A DNA stretch of 64,000 nt, from NCBI GenBank assembly GCA_023362775.1, contig JALMGJ010000002.1, positions 60,996,914-61,060,913 of the forward strand, given 5' to 3'. The stretch is from Charina bottae. Lineage: Eukaryota > Chordata > Lepidosauria > Squamata > Charinaidae. The notes beneath the pieces were generated by a model. The model worked only from the letters and a program-made list of their open reading frames with translations. It made no database searches and was not told the DNA's origin. Positions 19,611 through 31,985 of the stretch are shown here, piece after piece. How positions within the stretch are numbered: position 1 is the first letter of the stretch; every line of letters starts with the position of its first letter. The translations under genes and the position numbers were made by a program.

Positions 19611-20468
19611 TTTTCAGTTCCCCCATCTCTCTGCTTCTGCCCTTGGTGGCAATAACATTCAGGACTTTTTATTCTTCTAGAATTATTGTCCTTTTGTAAC
19701 ACATGGAGTATAACGTGGCTGGCTATCATCAGCTGGAAAATTGGTAGCAGCTGTATGTGCCTCTGGATTCAGGCAGACTTAGAAATAAAGGAAAACATGA
19801 GAAAGGCATTCTCTCTTCCTATCCCACATTTGATAGACTTAAGTGGGCTCTAGAGTTTTTCACAAGGTGATAAGGAAGAACAAGAGTGGGCATTTGGGAA
19901 CAGAGACCAGAAAGTGGGTAGGGAAAAGGATCAGTTGTCCCATGTCATTTTGTGAACATAGAAATATGCATCAGAAAGATACTCCAAGTTTTCAGTAGAT
20001 GAAACAAATTAATTTACTGTTGTATGTGTAAATGTTTGGAATTGGTAGCTACTTACAATTGGTAGCTACTTACTCTAGAATTATAAAAGAAACTTGCTAA
20101 ACATTAATGACAAGCTTGCTTCTGGATTAAAACTAGAGATAGTAAATTGGGTGTTCATATGCCTGCATTAAAAATATGCTTACATTGTTTCTTGTAAAGA
20201 CATCCCAAAGCCCAGAATATAATGAGTGAGCTTATAGGATGAGTAGCCAGGTTTCCAATTTGTAGGAATTTTAAAAATATCAAATAAAAATTCTTAATAG
20301 CCCAAGGAATCACAAAGCTCTGCTGTTGAACTATAAGAGAGAGAAAAAGAGGCAAGGGGTAGTCCTTATTTGGCTTTAAAATGGTTGTACAAAATATGGA
20401 AGAGAGATGGAAGATCTTCAGGGTCCCACTTTCTCACAGCCATGTCCCAAACTTCTTTTGTTTAATAG
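19611..20468 (+). other. ITPR1 intron, nothing recognised
   Basis: Contains a short duplication AATTGGTAGCTACTTAC (about 20040-20072). No gene or known repeat. Confidence 0.5.
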
Positions 20469-20605
20469 AACTATCTTCTGAAGAATCTGAGGAGGATAAA
20501 GAACATACATGTGAGACATTGCTGATGTGCATTGTTACGGTGCTGAGTCATGGCCTAAGGAGTGGGGGCGGAGTAGGAGATGTACTCAGGAAACCATCCA
20601 AGGAG
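20469..20605 (+). CDS. ITPR1: ITPR1 exon: pore helix and selectivity filter
   Basis: 137 bases (phase 1 in, phase 0 out) between TTTGTTTAATAG and GTAAAT. Encodes an acidic [17 protein letters not shown], the pore helix [15 protein letters not shown] and the filter GGGVGD followed by VLRKPSKE. The GGGVGD motif is the calcium-conducting filter of IP3 receptors, so this is the functional centre of the gene. No substitutions are seen in the filter. Confidence 0.96.
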
Positions 20606-20959
20606 GTAAATTAACATTACATGTGAAAGGAGTAGTGCATGTGTGTGGTGGCAGTGGGGATTGGAGAGTCATAAACAGCTGGAAAAAATAAGATTGAAAT
20701 GATGTTTTATAGAAAGTTAATATTGTGCAAAGTTTGAGTATTTTATGGTGCTGGCTAAATATGTAAGTGTTCTGCTAGTAAGGAATTGTCAGGGTGGATG
20801 TTTTCAAATAGAATCCACTGTTGTTATAATACAGAAGTTGCCAGTGTTGCAGTAATTAGATTATATTACCAGGGCAAGAACTTTCCCAAATGTTCATTTC
20901 TTTCACTACCTACTGTATGTGATGTCTCTTTCAGTGCTTGTAAAGTGCTATTTCATCCC

Positions 20960-22500
20960 CTCTGTTTTAACTTCCTAAGGCTATACATTTCCAGTTCCTT
21001 CAAGCTCTCTTTATAGAACCTAGTTTCAAGTCTCCTGTCATCCTCATTGTCCTTCTCTCAATTTATTCCAATTTATCTGAATCCTTCTTAACTGCACATA
21101 ATAACCAAGGTGAAAAATAAATAACAAAGAATAAAATGAATCTATTTCTGTGGTTTGGGAACTATACTTCTGTTGATGCAGCCTAAAATTGAATTTTCCC
21201 TTTTTCGTGGCTGTATCATACTGTTTACAATCAGTTATTGTTCCACATTTGGTCACAAATAGCATTGCCAAGCCAGGAATCCCCCGTTTTCATTTCTGTT
21301 TCCTAAAAGAAGAATTTTGCATTTGTCTCTATTATATTTTATGTTGTTATTTTTAACCCATTTCTCTAAGCATTTAAGATTGCATTAACTTATTTTTGTC
21401 TTCTAAAATAGAAGTTTTGTGCCACCTCTTCATCCAAGTCATTAATAAAAATATTGATGACTGCAGGCCCTAGAACTTGACACTCTACCCAGTATCTCAC
21501 TCCAGTCTGATGAAGCATATGGTTTTTGAACCAGTTGTGTGTCCAATTAATTGTCATGCCATCCATTCCACACTTAACTTATCTTGCTTAATAAACATCA
21601 TGGTTAGCTTATCAAATGCTTTTATGAAATCAAGATGTATTTTATCTATAATATTCCAATAATCTGCAAAAGAAGTTACCCAATCAAAAACTGGTACTAG
21701 GTTAGTCTGGCAAAATTTATGCTTGATTTCTGATCATTACTGCATTGTTTTCAAGGTGCTTACAGGTTGATCATTTTAGAATCTTCCCAAGTATTCATGT
21801 GAGACTGGTTTGTAGCTCTCTGGATCATCCTTTCCTCCCTTTCTGAAGATAGGAACAGTTTTGCTTTTCTTCAGTCATTTGGCATTTCACCCATTCTCCA
21901 GGATTTCTCAAAGTTAATACATAAAGGTTTCAACAGACCATCAGCAAATTCCATTGGTAATCTAGATGTGATTCATTTGGCCTTGGAGATTTAAAGTAAT
22001 TCAAAGCAGAGTTCCTGACTATGTTTCTGTCACTTTGACATTTCAATCCTGCCCCTTCATCCTTTTCCTTTACAACTGCGTCATGGATCTTATTTTTTTC
22101 TTTCTTCACTGAGCAGCTAATACAATGATTCTTTATCTTTTATTTTGATCATATCTGAATCACCCCTTTTTGTTGTTCTTAGCATCCTTTGCCAAGCTTC
22201 TTCTGAGCTTGACATCATCATTACAATTTTTAGCTGTTTGTACCCTATCTTGATGACTTGCTCTTTTTTCTACCACCTGTATTTGTCCTTTTCTGCTTTC
22301 AGAGTTTGTTAAGCTTTTGTGCAGCCATATTGCCTTCTGCTGTCTTCCATTTTCTTCCTAATTTGAACTGTGATTTAAGTATCTTCTTTTTTAGGAACTC
22401 CCACTCATCTTGAGCTCCATTTCCCATTAGTTTCTCCTGTCATGGGATTTTACTTATCATTTCTCTGGTTATTAATATCCATTTTCTTAACATTTAAGAC
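20960..22500 (-). mobile_element. CR1-like LINE, antisense reverse-transcriptase region, decayed
   Basis: The plus strand has phrases typical of antisense CR1-like reverse transcriptase, such as TCAAATGCTTTTATGAAATC and ACTGCAGGCCCTAGAAC. Many indels; no open frame remains. Confidence 0.55.
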
Positions 22501-22689
22501 ACTCATTTATCTACACTCAGGTTTAGATTATCTTAAGGAATCAAGAGTTTGAGCACTAAGGGTAGAATTGTGGTATCTATTACATACATAAATGCCCATC
22601 ATGTTCAGAGTAAGCAGTGTTATATACAGCACAGAAAAGCAATAAGCAATATCAAACCAAATAAATTAAAGGCATGAGATGAAAAAAAA

Positions 22690-23650
22690 GGGGGAAGGGA
22701 ATATAGCTGTATCTAGTTTGCACCAACACCATTTACTATTATCTCTTCATATATTTCTACCCTTGCAAACCATTCTTGCTTATATGTCCATACATTACTT
22801 CACACAATGTAATTTGTTCTTAACTTCTTACCTGTCTCTTTTTGAGGATCTCATTAACTTCATCCAACCCTGACTTTCTCAGTCTTTTAACCCATTCACT
22901 CTTCCTTCATATATTTGTTTTGCAATTCATTCATTCTCTCTAAATGTCCAAACCACCTTGTTGTATATCTTTTATACTAGTAATTCACATTTATGTTCAA
23001 TCCATATTCAAAAGCAATCCATATTCATTAAGCTTTTCATTCTTGACCCTTTCTTCTTGTTTTACTGCACACTTAAATACCCCATTTCCACTGCACTCAG
23101 TTTACTTCTATGTTTCTTCTGATATACTCTCCCTTCCATATAACAAAGTAGGCCAAAGCATGCTCTTATGCACACACACTTTCATTTCTTTCAACATTCA
23201 TTCCTTGCAACAGACAACACAATACTATCTCATTTGTGTATCTTAAAATATATCTATCCACTTCCCCATCTTTAATAAACATTCTGCCAAAATAAGCACA
23301 TTTCTCTACTTGCTCTAGTTTTTCACCATTTGTGTATAACTTTCATTCATTCTGTTTTCCCTATTGAAATCAAGTACCTTGAACTTTCATGCATTAATTT
23401 TCAGATCCATGCTTGTTGCATAATACAGTCTACCAAACATTCCCTGCAGATTATTTGGGCGCTCAGCCAACAACACAGCATTACCTGCATACAAAGTTCA
23501 CATATGCTCACATCCCCTCCCAACACACCTCTAACATCACCACAATCATTTCTTATATATTTATTTCTAAATACATCAACATTGCTTAATGTTTTGATAT
23601 AAAATATATAACACACCCATGTCTTACTCCGTCTTATAATCCACAAGTTT
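22690..23650 (-). mobile_element. RTE-type LINE fragment, antisense, decayed
   Basis: On the minus strand short stretches translate as GNAVLLAERPNNLQ (an RT active-site neighbourhood with ADD changed to GN) and RWFGHLERMNE (LINE C-terminal motif). The frame is broken repeatedly. Confidence 0.55.
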
Positions 23651-23855
23651 AATGTGGTATGTATTGTACATAAAAATAGGAAAGAGGAAATAGAAAATAA
23701 AACCTACAAAATAGAAATTATTTGCCACTACAGAAAGCCTAATGTATATGTGGCATCTATATACTGTATGTGCAGTCATCAAGTAATATTCCTGTTCGTA
23801 GCTTTCTTTTCTTTAATACTCTCCATTTATTATCTGAAAACTATCTGCATTTTAG

Positions 23856-24021
23856 GAACCTCTCTTTGCTGCAAGAGTGATATATGACCTCCTCTTCTTC
23901 TTCATGGTGATCATTATTGTCCTTAATCTGATTTTTGGAGTCATTATTGATACCTTTGCTGATCTAAGAAGTGAGAAACAGAAGAAAGAAGAAGTTTTGA
24001 AAACAACATGCTTTATTTGTG
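23856..24021 (+). CDS. ITPR1: ITPR1 exon: pore-lining last membrane helix and start of linker finger
   Basis: 166 bases (phase 0 in, phase 1 out) between GCATTTTAG and GTAAGT. Encodes [18 protein letters not shown], the helix [19 protein letters not shown] that lines the pore and forms the gate, then RSEKQKKEE and TTCFICG, whose two cysteines are the first half of the cytosolic C2H2-type finger. Confidence 0.95.
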
Positions 24022-24126
24022 GTAAGTGTAAGGACCAGCAAGAGTTCAATTTTAGGCAAATACAGGAGTGTCTCCATTCCCCAAAAGGAATGCACATTTT
24101 TGTGGTGGAATCAGCATTGCATTTAG

Positions 24127-24129
24127 AAT

Positions 24130-24160
<31 letters not shown>

Positions 24161-24162
24161 TT
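24127..24162. repeat. (TTTA)n microsatellite
   Basis: Nine tandem TTTA units, directly visible, about 105 bases after an exon donor. Confidence 0.95.
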
Positions 24163-24189
24163 CTAAAGTTTTTAGAATAAATTTTAAGG

Positions 24190-25672
24190 AGCCATGTAGC
24201 CGATGTTAAGCCTTTGACAAAGTCCCTTCTGAAGGCTACTGAACTCAGTTGCCATAGGACAAGAGGGCACTTTTCTCATGGATTGGCCAGTGGTTAAAAA
24301 CAGGAGCAAAAGTAGGAATACATGGGCAGTTCTAACATTAGGGAGGTGTACAAGTTAAGGTCCCCTGGAAATTGGTGTTGGGATAATGCTTTTTAACTTA
24401 CATAAAAATTTTACATAAGAAATCTCCAGCAAAGGAGATTGTTACCTTGTCGTGGTGCTGGAGCTTGAGCACCTCAATGACGCCATGAGCTAAACTGTGA
24501 GGGGACACCCAAGACGGGAAGGTCATGGCAGAGAGGTCAGACTAAATACGATCCCTGAGGAAGGTAACAGCAACCCACCCCAGTATTCTTGCCATGAAAA
24601 CTAAATGGATCAATACAACCAGAGATATGTCAGTATACCATCGGAAGATGGGACTCCCAGGTCGGAAGATGGTCAAAATGCTACTGGGGAGGAACAGAGG
24701 ATAAGTTCAATTAGCCCCAGATGTGATGACACAGCTAGCTCAAAGACCTTGGGGGAGCTGGGTGTGGCGACGGCCGACAGGAAGCTCTGGCGTGGGCTGG
24801 CCCATGAAGTCATGAAGAGTCAGAAATGACTGAAGGAATAAACAACAACAACAACAAAATTGCAGTTAGGGCTGAGCAACATGGCAGCCGTGTTTGCCAG
24901 TGGCATCAAATGATCCAGACTGTACCTGTACTTTGGATCTGAGCTGGTAGAGACTTATAAAGGGAATTATAAAGAGAATTATGTCAGACAACATAATGAA
25001 AATGTCAAGCCAGAGATTAGTTGCTGTAAAAAAGGCAAATTCCATGCATGGAAAAGTTAGGAAGGGACTTAAAAATAGAACTGCTAATGTAATAATGCCT
25101 TGCACAAATATAAGGTGGGACATGGAATACTGTATAGGATATTATAGAAGTAAAAAATTCAAGGGCAAGCATGTCATTAAGGAGCTGGAGCAACCCACCC
25201 ACCCCCCCCGTGAGGAAGAAATACAGCAATTGAGGCTGTTTAGCTTCAAATGAAAGTTGGGAAGGGTGGACATAATAAAAGTACATAAAATGTAACTTGG
25301 GGAAAAACATTTTTCTCCCTCTCTTACCATGTTAGAACTTGGGGTCATCCTTTGAAATCAGATACAAGGGGATTCAGAACCAATAGAAGAAAAACATTTT
25401 TTTTACTGAGGAATTCATTGCTACTAGTTCTGAGAATGGCAGCCAATTTTGATGGCTTTAAAAGGAGGATGGACAGGTTCGTTAGTTGTTTACTACCTTC
25501 TTAAATATTGGTTGCTGGAAGCAACTTTGAAAGGATACTATCACCATCTAGCCCAGGCTTGTGAGCTTCCCACATGCGTCTTATTGGCCACTGTGTAAAC
25601 AGAATGGTGGAGTAGATGCGCCAATTACCTGATCCAGGGCTCTTCTTATGTTCTTATGTTTGTTCTTAATGT
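24190..25672 (+). mobile_element. CR1-like LINE 3' half, interrupted by an RTE derivative
   Basis: Decayed reverse-transcriptase phrases at 24200-24400, then the typical 3' region (CAATTGAGGCTGTTTAGC, TTTTCTCCCTCTCTTACC, GAACTTGGGGTCATCC, GATGGCTTTAAAAGGAGGATGG) ending GGGCTCTTCTTATGTTCTTATG with octamer repeats. The insert at 24421-24858 splits it. Confidence 0.65.
24421..24858 (+). mobile_element. Internally deleted RTE/Bov-B-like element
   Basis: Starts with the Bov-B-like 5' end (CCTTGTCGTGGTG) and the first codons of the ORF (SEDGQNATGEEQR), then jumps at about 24745-24755 to the ORF's last codons (LGELGVATADRKLWRGLAHE) and a stop, ending (AACAAC)n. Both ends of the LINE are present and about 2.8 kb of the middle is missing, giving a SINE-sized derivative. 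Compare the nearly complete copy at 37957-41148. Confidence 0.75.
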
Positions 25673-26240
25673 TCTCAAATTTACAAATATCAACACAGAA
25701 ATAATCAGTCCTCAGCTATTGGTAAAAGCCAGTGTTTTCTCTACATATTGGGAGACTTCATTTTCTATAAAAATGTATGTAGATCAGAAAATACAGTGTG
25801 TGCTTAACATTTGAAAATATGTAAGGGCAAAGCAATATTCATTTGAATCTTATCATTAACAGGAAAAAAATGTCTACAATCTATAGATAGTGTTGCATGT
25901 TTAAAACAGTAAAATCATACAGTGCTTTCTGAAACAGTTTAAAAAAAACTGTTGTGAACAGTTTTACATTACTGTGGTTGTCTTTAAAAAAAAAATTCAG
26001 TGGAATCCAGTAGCTCCAGCCCAATTAACTAGTGAGTGCACTATATGAAAACATATGCATATGTGGTCAAACATTCTCCCTCCAATTGTGTTCAGAGATC
26101 AAAGAAAATGTTTCCTTCTGGTTGCAGAAATCGCTTCAGTGCACAGCATTGATTGGATGGTAATAATTGAAACAATCTAATTCTATTCTGCTTTTTGAAT
26201 TTTTTTTAACATTTAAAAGGTTCTTTTGAGAGGCAACTAG
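25673..26240 (+). other. ITPR1 intron, nothing recognised
   Basis: A+T-rich intron with poly-A runs near 25946 and 25986. Confidence 0.5.
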
Positions 26241-26243
26241 AAC

Positions 26244-26604
26244 AAATGTATGTATGTATGTATGTATGTGTGTGCGGAGTGAGCTCCCGCACTAGCCCCA
26301 GCTCTTGCCAACCTAGCAATTTGAAAGCATGCAAATGCAAGTAGATTAATAGGTACCACTTTGGTGGGTAGGTAACAGTGTTCCGCGCGTGTCATGCGGC
26401 CACATGACCGTGGAAGCGTCTTCGGACAACGCTGGCTCTTTGGCTAACAAACGGAGATGAGCACCGGCCCCTAGAGTCGGACACGACTGCACAAATGTGC
26501 GGGGGGAACCTTTACCTTTACCTATGTATGTATGTATGTATGTATGTATGTATGTATGTATGAATGAATGAATATATTCATTCAAATATACATTTAGATA
26601 TATA

Positions 26605-26648
<44 letters not shown>
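26244..26648 (+). repeat. Microsatellites flanking a truncated tRNA-derived SINE
   Basis: (TATG)n at 26246-26271 and 26521-26563, a 5'-truncated SINE body at 26272-26515 ending GGGGGGAACCTTTACC, and (TG)n at 26608-26648. The SINE lacks its A/B-box head. Confidence 0.8.
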
Positions 26649-26652
<4 letters not shown>

Positions 26653-27408
26653 AAGAGGACAATTTGTGCTGGTCTGAAGGAGGAACAGCACAAGCTGAAG
26701 AGTGTTCATTTTTCTGGTAGATTTCTGTCAGATAGATTGTGGAAAGCTGGGCTTGAGCTGAAAGAGAAAAAAACAGATCTGCTTCTGATTGTTTTTATGT
26801 ATTCACACACTTTTGGTTCATTTAAGCCTTGTCAAAATTATTGAACCAGGGATGCTGACAGTGACAGACACTGACTTCAAAATGGTGGGCATGACATAAA
26901 AAGTGATGGGGCTTTGCTTGCCCAGTATTCATTATTTTGAAGTGTGAGACTAGGCTGAAATTGCCATAACCTAAAGATGAAGCAGGCACTAAGCAGAGAG
27001 GACAAAAGCCAGGAATTTGTCTAAAAGATCCCATCAGAGAGTGTCAGCCTCCCAAGTAGACCAGACAGGAAACAAGACCAGATGAGCTAATTCTACTTGT
27101 TCTAATTCTTCTATTCTATTGTTAGGGTACATTAACAGAATCTTGCAAGTCTGAAAGAACCAATCTCCCGCCATCCCTTTTTAGTGTCTGCCAAGTTAGG
27201 GTGAACCCTTACTAAGTTTCTCTGCCAGTTACAGGTTCTCCCCCCTTTTATCAGATCATTCCTAGGGAGCATCTCTCCCTTGCCCCCCCCCCCCCCGCTT
27301 CCAAGGTCATTCTCACATTCCATTACAGAGAGGTAGATTTGAGTGAGATGGGTGGTGACGAAATTCGAAATATAAATAAATAAAATAAATAAAAAGAAGG
27401 AAACAAGT
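26649..27408 (+). other. ITPR1 intron with a C14 run
   Basis: Mostly unrecognised. A homopolymer C run at about 27283-27296 and an L2-like tail at about 27330-27400 (GGTGGTGACGAAATTCG then AAATAAATAAA). Confidence 0.5.
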
Positions 27409-27999
27409 TGTTAAGGAACCAAAGGAAAAATGTCACCTGAAGCAGACAAAGGAAGCTGGGCGACAGGGGAAAGCCCCCAATCCCATCAACAGCTACCGGA
27501 CTTGTAAATCAACAAGGCCAGTCTTGTGAATCAACAAAGCAAGGACGTTTGGGGATAAAAGGGGTCCTGAAGCCCACCCACTCCTTGAGTTGCTCTGGAC
27601 CCAGACTTGGTGGCTTCCATTCCTCTAGCTAGTGCCTGGCAGCCTACTTGGGAAGGACGTGGGTAAAGTGGGAATGAGTGTGTGTGCATGTGTATGAGAA
27701 AGAGCAAATGTACATTGTAACCAGTAAAGTTTTGCTGCTACTTTAAATTCACTGAGTTACCATGTATTCCAAAGAACCTGATGTGTCTCAGTGTTCGGCT
27801 GAAAGTGATTTGTATGTGTCTGTAAATATTTCCTGGCTGCTGACCAGGGCTTTGTGTCTTGTCTGCTCTAGCTGCACTATTTGGGAAACCCAGGTAGAAA
27901 GCAATGGGGGGGGGGGGGTTTTACAAGATCCACATGCCTCAACAGGCTGCGAGTGTGTGAGTGAGAGACCATAAGCTGAACCTGGGAATGCGTGTAACA
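27409..27999 (+). repeat. LTR-like segment (tentative solo LTR)
   Basis: Begins TGTTA and ends TAACA, has GGGGATAAAAGGGGTCC as a TATA-like promoter (about 27549-27566), then a promoter-proximal region like R/U5 with CCAGTAAAGTTTTGCTGC. It contains a G13 run at 27905-27918. No target duplication was found, so boundaries are uncertain. Confidence 0.35.
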
Positions 28000-28381
28000 G
28001 AGGTTAATGACTGTCAGTGCAGAGGTCCCTGCATTGAACCAATTTATTAACAATTGGTTCAGTCCCCAGTGATTTCAGTGAGACAGTGAAACTAACATTT
28101 GTTGCAGTGGCTGTGTTATTGTTGGCACAGTATGATATAGTAAGAAGCACACAAGTATTCTGTGTCCGTAATGGGAGATCAGCCATGCATTTGACTTTGA
28201 CCAAGAGATCAGATGCCCTATAAAAGAACACTTGGTTTCCAGAAAATAATGGGGCAAATGTCATTTAAAGATTTTCTTAAAAACTATTTTCTACAACTTG
28301 TTTTTAACATTCTGAAATAGAAAATGTTCTTTCCTTTTTAGAAGCCTAAATATGATTATTGTGTTTCATTTTCCTCTTTAG

Positions 28382-28542
28382 GTCTGGAAAGAGACAAGTT
28401 TGATAACAAGACAGTGACTTTTGAAGAACACATTAAAGAGGAGCACAATATGTGGCACTACTTATTCTTCATCGTCTTGGTGAAAGTAAAAGACTCTACA
28501 GAATATACAGGACCTGAGAGTTATGTAGCAGAAATGATAAAG
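28382..28542 (+). CDS. ITPR1: ITPR1 exon: linker domain with zinc-finger histidines
   Basis: 161 bases (phase 1 in, phase 0 out) between TTCCTCTTTAG and GTGAGT. Encodes [47 protein letters not shown] and YVAEMIK. Together with the preceding exon's CFIC, the H-x4-H pair completes the zinc-binding finger that couples the cytosolic domains to the gate. Confidence 0.95.
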
Positions 28543-28950
28543 GTGAGTTTGCCATACTGTTCATGAAATATGGCTTGTCTATACTTCTTTTAATTCTTCT
28601 AATGCCAGAAAGGCTGAATTCACATTCTATAAATACTTTAGAAGATTAGTAGTGAGCATTGATGCATACCTCTTTATTTTCTTTTTTCCTGAGAGAGAAT
28701 GTTGTCCTTCAGAATAATTAATAGTTTGTTTTCAGTATTGTCACAAAATAATGTGGATGTGTAAGGTTAAACCTTTCTTCCCCTTGATCAACAATACCAG
28801 TTACTGTCTTGCCAATGTCTGATACTGTATATTTGCAAAGCTATTTCATACAGCACTTCACATTTTGCTCATAAAAAGGAGGAAAAAAAATGGGTAATTA
28901 TTGTGTAACTTCAGCACAACAGATACAGAAATCCCATAAGAGCAATACTA
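28543..28950 (+). other. Start of the 34.9-kb ITPR1 intron, nothing recognised
   Basis: About 400 bases after the donor without repeat signature. Confidence 0.5.
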
Positions 28951-29018
28951 CCAGCACCTTGAATCACAAGCGGAAGCCAACTGGCAACCAACGCAGCTCC
29001 TGAAGCAATGGGGTCAAA

Positions 29019-29573
29019 GTGCATTATTTATTTATTTATTTATTTATCATATTTATACCCCGCCTATCCCCTCCCTATCGGAGGACTCTAGGCGGCTTAC
29101 AGTATTACAAATTCATATCTAATTATACAATTATACAACATTATAATATACAATTTATCATCGCGCGCGCTCAGGAAGGGGGTTGGGGAACCGACTCTTC
29201 TTCCGTAGGTATTGGACTACATGTCCCAGCATACCTCGCTTCCAAGTCAGCTGCTGATGTCCTGGATGTTTGCCAATCGGGTTCCGTTGTCCTATGTCAT
29301 CCTCCGTCCTCCGTCGCCATTTTCGGGATTTCCGGGATCTTCTTTCCATTCCAGGGGCGACCCCCGAATTACAGGACATCGGCAAATTGACCCACTTTAA
29401 CGTGGTGCCCATTTATCTACTCGCTTTCACTTTCGAATTGCTGGGTTGACAGAAGCTGGGGCGAGTGGCGAGAGCTCACCTCGTCACGCGGGGATTTGAA
29501 CTGCCGACCATTAGATCGGCAGACTTTACAGCTCAGCGGTTTAACCCGCTGAGCTAACTGCGCCCCCATTATA
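29019..29573 (-). mobile_element. Long tRNA-derived SINE with L2-like tail
   Basis: The minus strand starts GGGGGCGCAGTTAGCTCAGC and GGCAGTTCAAATCCCCGCG (A and B boxes) and ends CCGCCTAGAGTC...TAGGCGGGGTATAAATA with (AAAT)n. A second copy is at 62376-62850. Inserted in the L2 copy around it. Confidence 0.75.
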
Positions 29574-31557
29574 GTATTATAGTATAGTATAGCATTATAG
29601 TAATCCAAAGAGGAGGTGACTAAGGTATGAGTGACTTTGAGCAAAGCCTCCCAGTCCAGGAATGGTCACAATTAGCAGACAAGATGTAACTCTGCAAACT
29701 CTTCAAGTAGGAGCTTGAGTCTAAGAGAATCCCCAAATTACAGACCACCTCTAGTGAGGAGTAGAAACCTGTTCAGAGATAGAATTTCCCTGGAATTATT
29801 GGGTTTGTGGTGTCAAAGCCATTTTGTCTTAGAGGAATTCAGTCTGTTCCTCTGCATCCAAATTCTGGTAGCCTCAAGGCATTGAGTCAATGATTTCCCC
29901 CCTGTTCGGCCTGGGGACCAGATGTATAGCTGGGTATTATTAGCATATTGGTGATACTGAACCCCATGCTGGTAGATGACCTCATTCAGTGGTTTGAAAG
30001 CCACTGGGAGATCAAGGAGGACCAAAAGGATTGCATCCCCCGATCCTGGTATCTTCATAGACCATCCTCAAGCACGACCAATGCAGTTTCCATGCTGTTC
30101 TCTGGCCTGAAACCTGACTGCCAAAGATCCAAATTTAGGGTTCTTTGCAGTTGCAGGGTCACCACATTATTCACAACCTTTCATAAAAATGGAATGTTGG
30201 TGATAGTTCTAAAGCTGTCCAAAACAGTTTGATCAAGCAACAGTTTCATGAACAGGCGATGCACCATAGCCTTCTTCAGGGGTGATGGAAATCCCCCCCC
30301 CCACTCAATGAAGCATTTAATATTCCTTGAATCCAGCTCCTGCTACCTCCTGGGAGGCTTTAACCAGCCATGATGGGCAGGAATCCAATTGGGAAGTGGC
30401 AGAATTGACACTGCAGGGGTCTCTGTCTGCTTCCTTGGGACTCAAAATTATTCCCATATGACTTCCCAAGACAAGGCCTCAATCATCTCCTTTAGCACTG
30501 TCCAGTTGGAGTCCAGCTTTTTTTCAAATTTGAGCAGATTAGTCCACCAAGGGCTGCAAACTTTCTTCAGAGAGGCTGTTTAGATAGTCTTGCCAAACTT
30601 CTTTTCCTAGAAGGAAATGGGTTGCCTTAACAATGGCATTCAGCAAATACAATAAGATTGGCAAAATATCTCCTTTTTGCTGATCAAATCACCACTGTGT
30701 AGCCTCAAATGTGAGTTCCTACCAATGACTGAACAGACTCAAGATGGATCTTCCTCCAGCACCACACTAGGTATCTCCTCTGCTGCTTCATCTACCAGAG
30801 TTCCTCAGTGAACTAGGGAGCTGCAGTGGATCTGTGAGTGGGGACAGGTACAATCTGTTCCAGCACCCCAGATGTTCCTTTATTCCAGTGGGAGGCCAAA
30901 ATCTCAGCCAAACTGCTCACCAGATCCTCCAGAAACTCCCCAAAAACCCACAGGATCCATCAGGCAGCTGGGATTGACTAATTTACTAGGCTCTTCCACA
31001 CAGCAGAAACCTCTACAAACCTCTACAGCAATCAGAGTGATTTGTCCAGGAGAAAGAGCAAAGTTCAACACCCCAGATCATGTTGCATCTGGCCTAAGGC
31101 AGAAACCAGATCTAGTGTGTGCCCAACCATATTCTTTGGGCCCTCGATATGTTGGATCAGGCCCATAGTTGACACGGCACCTGTGAATCCTGGGCCACTC
31201 CAGACCCCTCACAGAAGGAAGGCAGGTTGAAGTCTCCCAACACTACTAGATGGGCAGATTTTGGAGAGAGAAACAACCCCTTCTCTGCCACCAAGTTTTC
31301 ATGGTCTTCCCTCTCATCTGCAACCTAATTGTGAATAAGGATAATTTTATTACAAACAGACCTGGCATTTAATAGCAGCAGCCAAAGCCCTTGGGCTCCA
31401 GGGATCTGAAGTTGTGGTTCCCAGTGTGAAAATTGAGAGCTGGGAGGAGTGAATTAGTTGAAAGTACCAAAGACACCTATCTTGAGTGAGGCTCACTCTC
31501 AGCCTCCTGTCATACCTCCTGTTGCACATCACAATCAAAATCCCATTCTCCCATAAT

Positions 31558-31985
31558 TTTTTGTTTATTCGTTCAGTCGCTTCCGACTCTTCGTGACTTC
31601 ATGGACCAGCCCACGCCAGAGCTTCCTGTTGGCCGTCACCATCCCCAGCTCCCCCATGGTTGAGTCCGTCACCTCCAGAATATCATCCATCCATCTTGCC
31701 CTTGGTCGGCCCCTCTTCCTTTTGCCTTCCACTTTCCCTAGCATCAGCTTCTCCAGGGTATCCTGTCTTCTCATTATGTGGCCAAAGTACTTCAGTTTTG
31801 CCTTTAATATCATTCCCTCAAGTGAGCAGTCTGGCTCTATTTCCTGGAGTATGGACTGGTTTGATCTTCTTGCAGTCCAAGGCACTCTCAGAATTTTCCT
31901 CCAACACCACAGTTCAAAAGCATCTATCTTCCTTCGTTCAGCCTTCCTTATGGTCCAGCTCTCATAGCCATAGGTTACTACAGGG
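31558..31985 (-). mobile_element. 5'-truncated Bov-B-like LINE with target duplication
   Basis: Encodes the LINE C-terminal region (FELWCWRKILRVPWTARRSN, YFGHIMRRQDTLE, WRGLVHEVTKSRKRLNE). Flanked by an 11-bp duplication TCTCCCATAAT (31547-31557, 31986-31996). Belongs with 53201 and 54511 to a second Bov-B-like subfamily. Confidence 0.88.
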
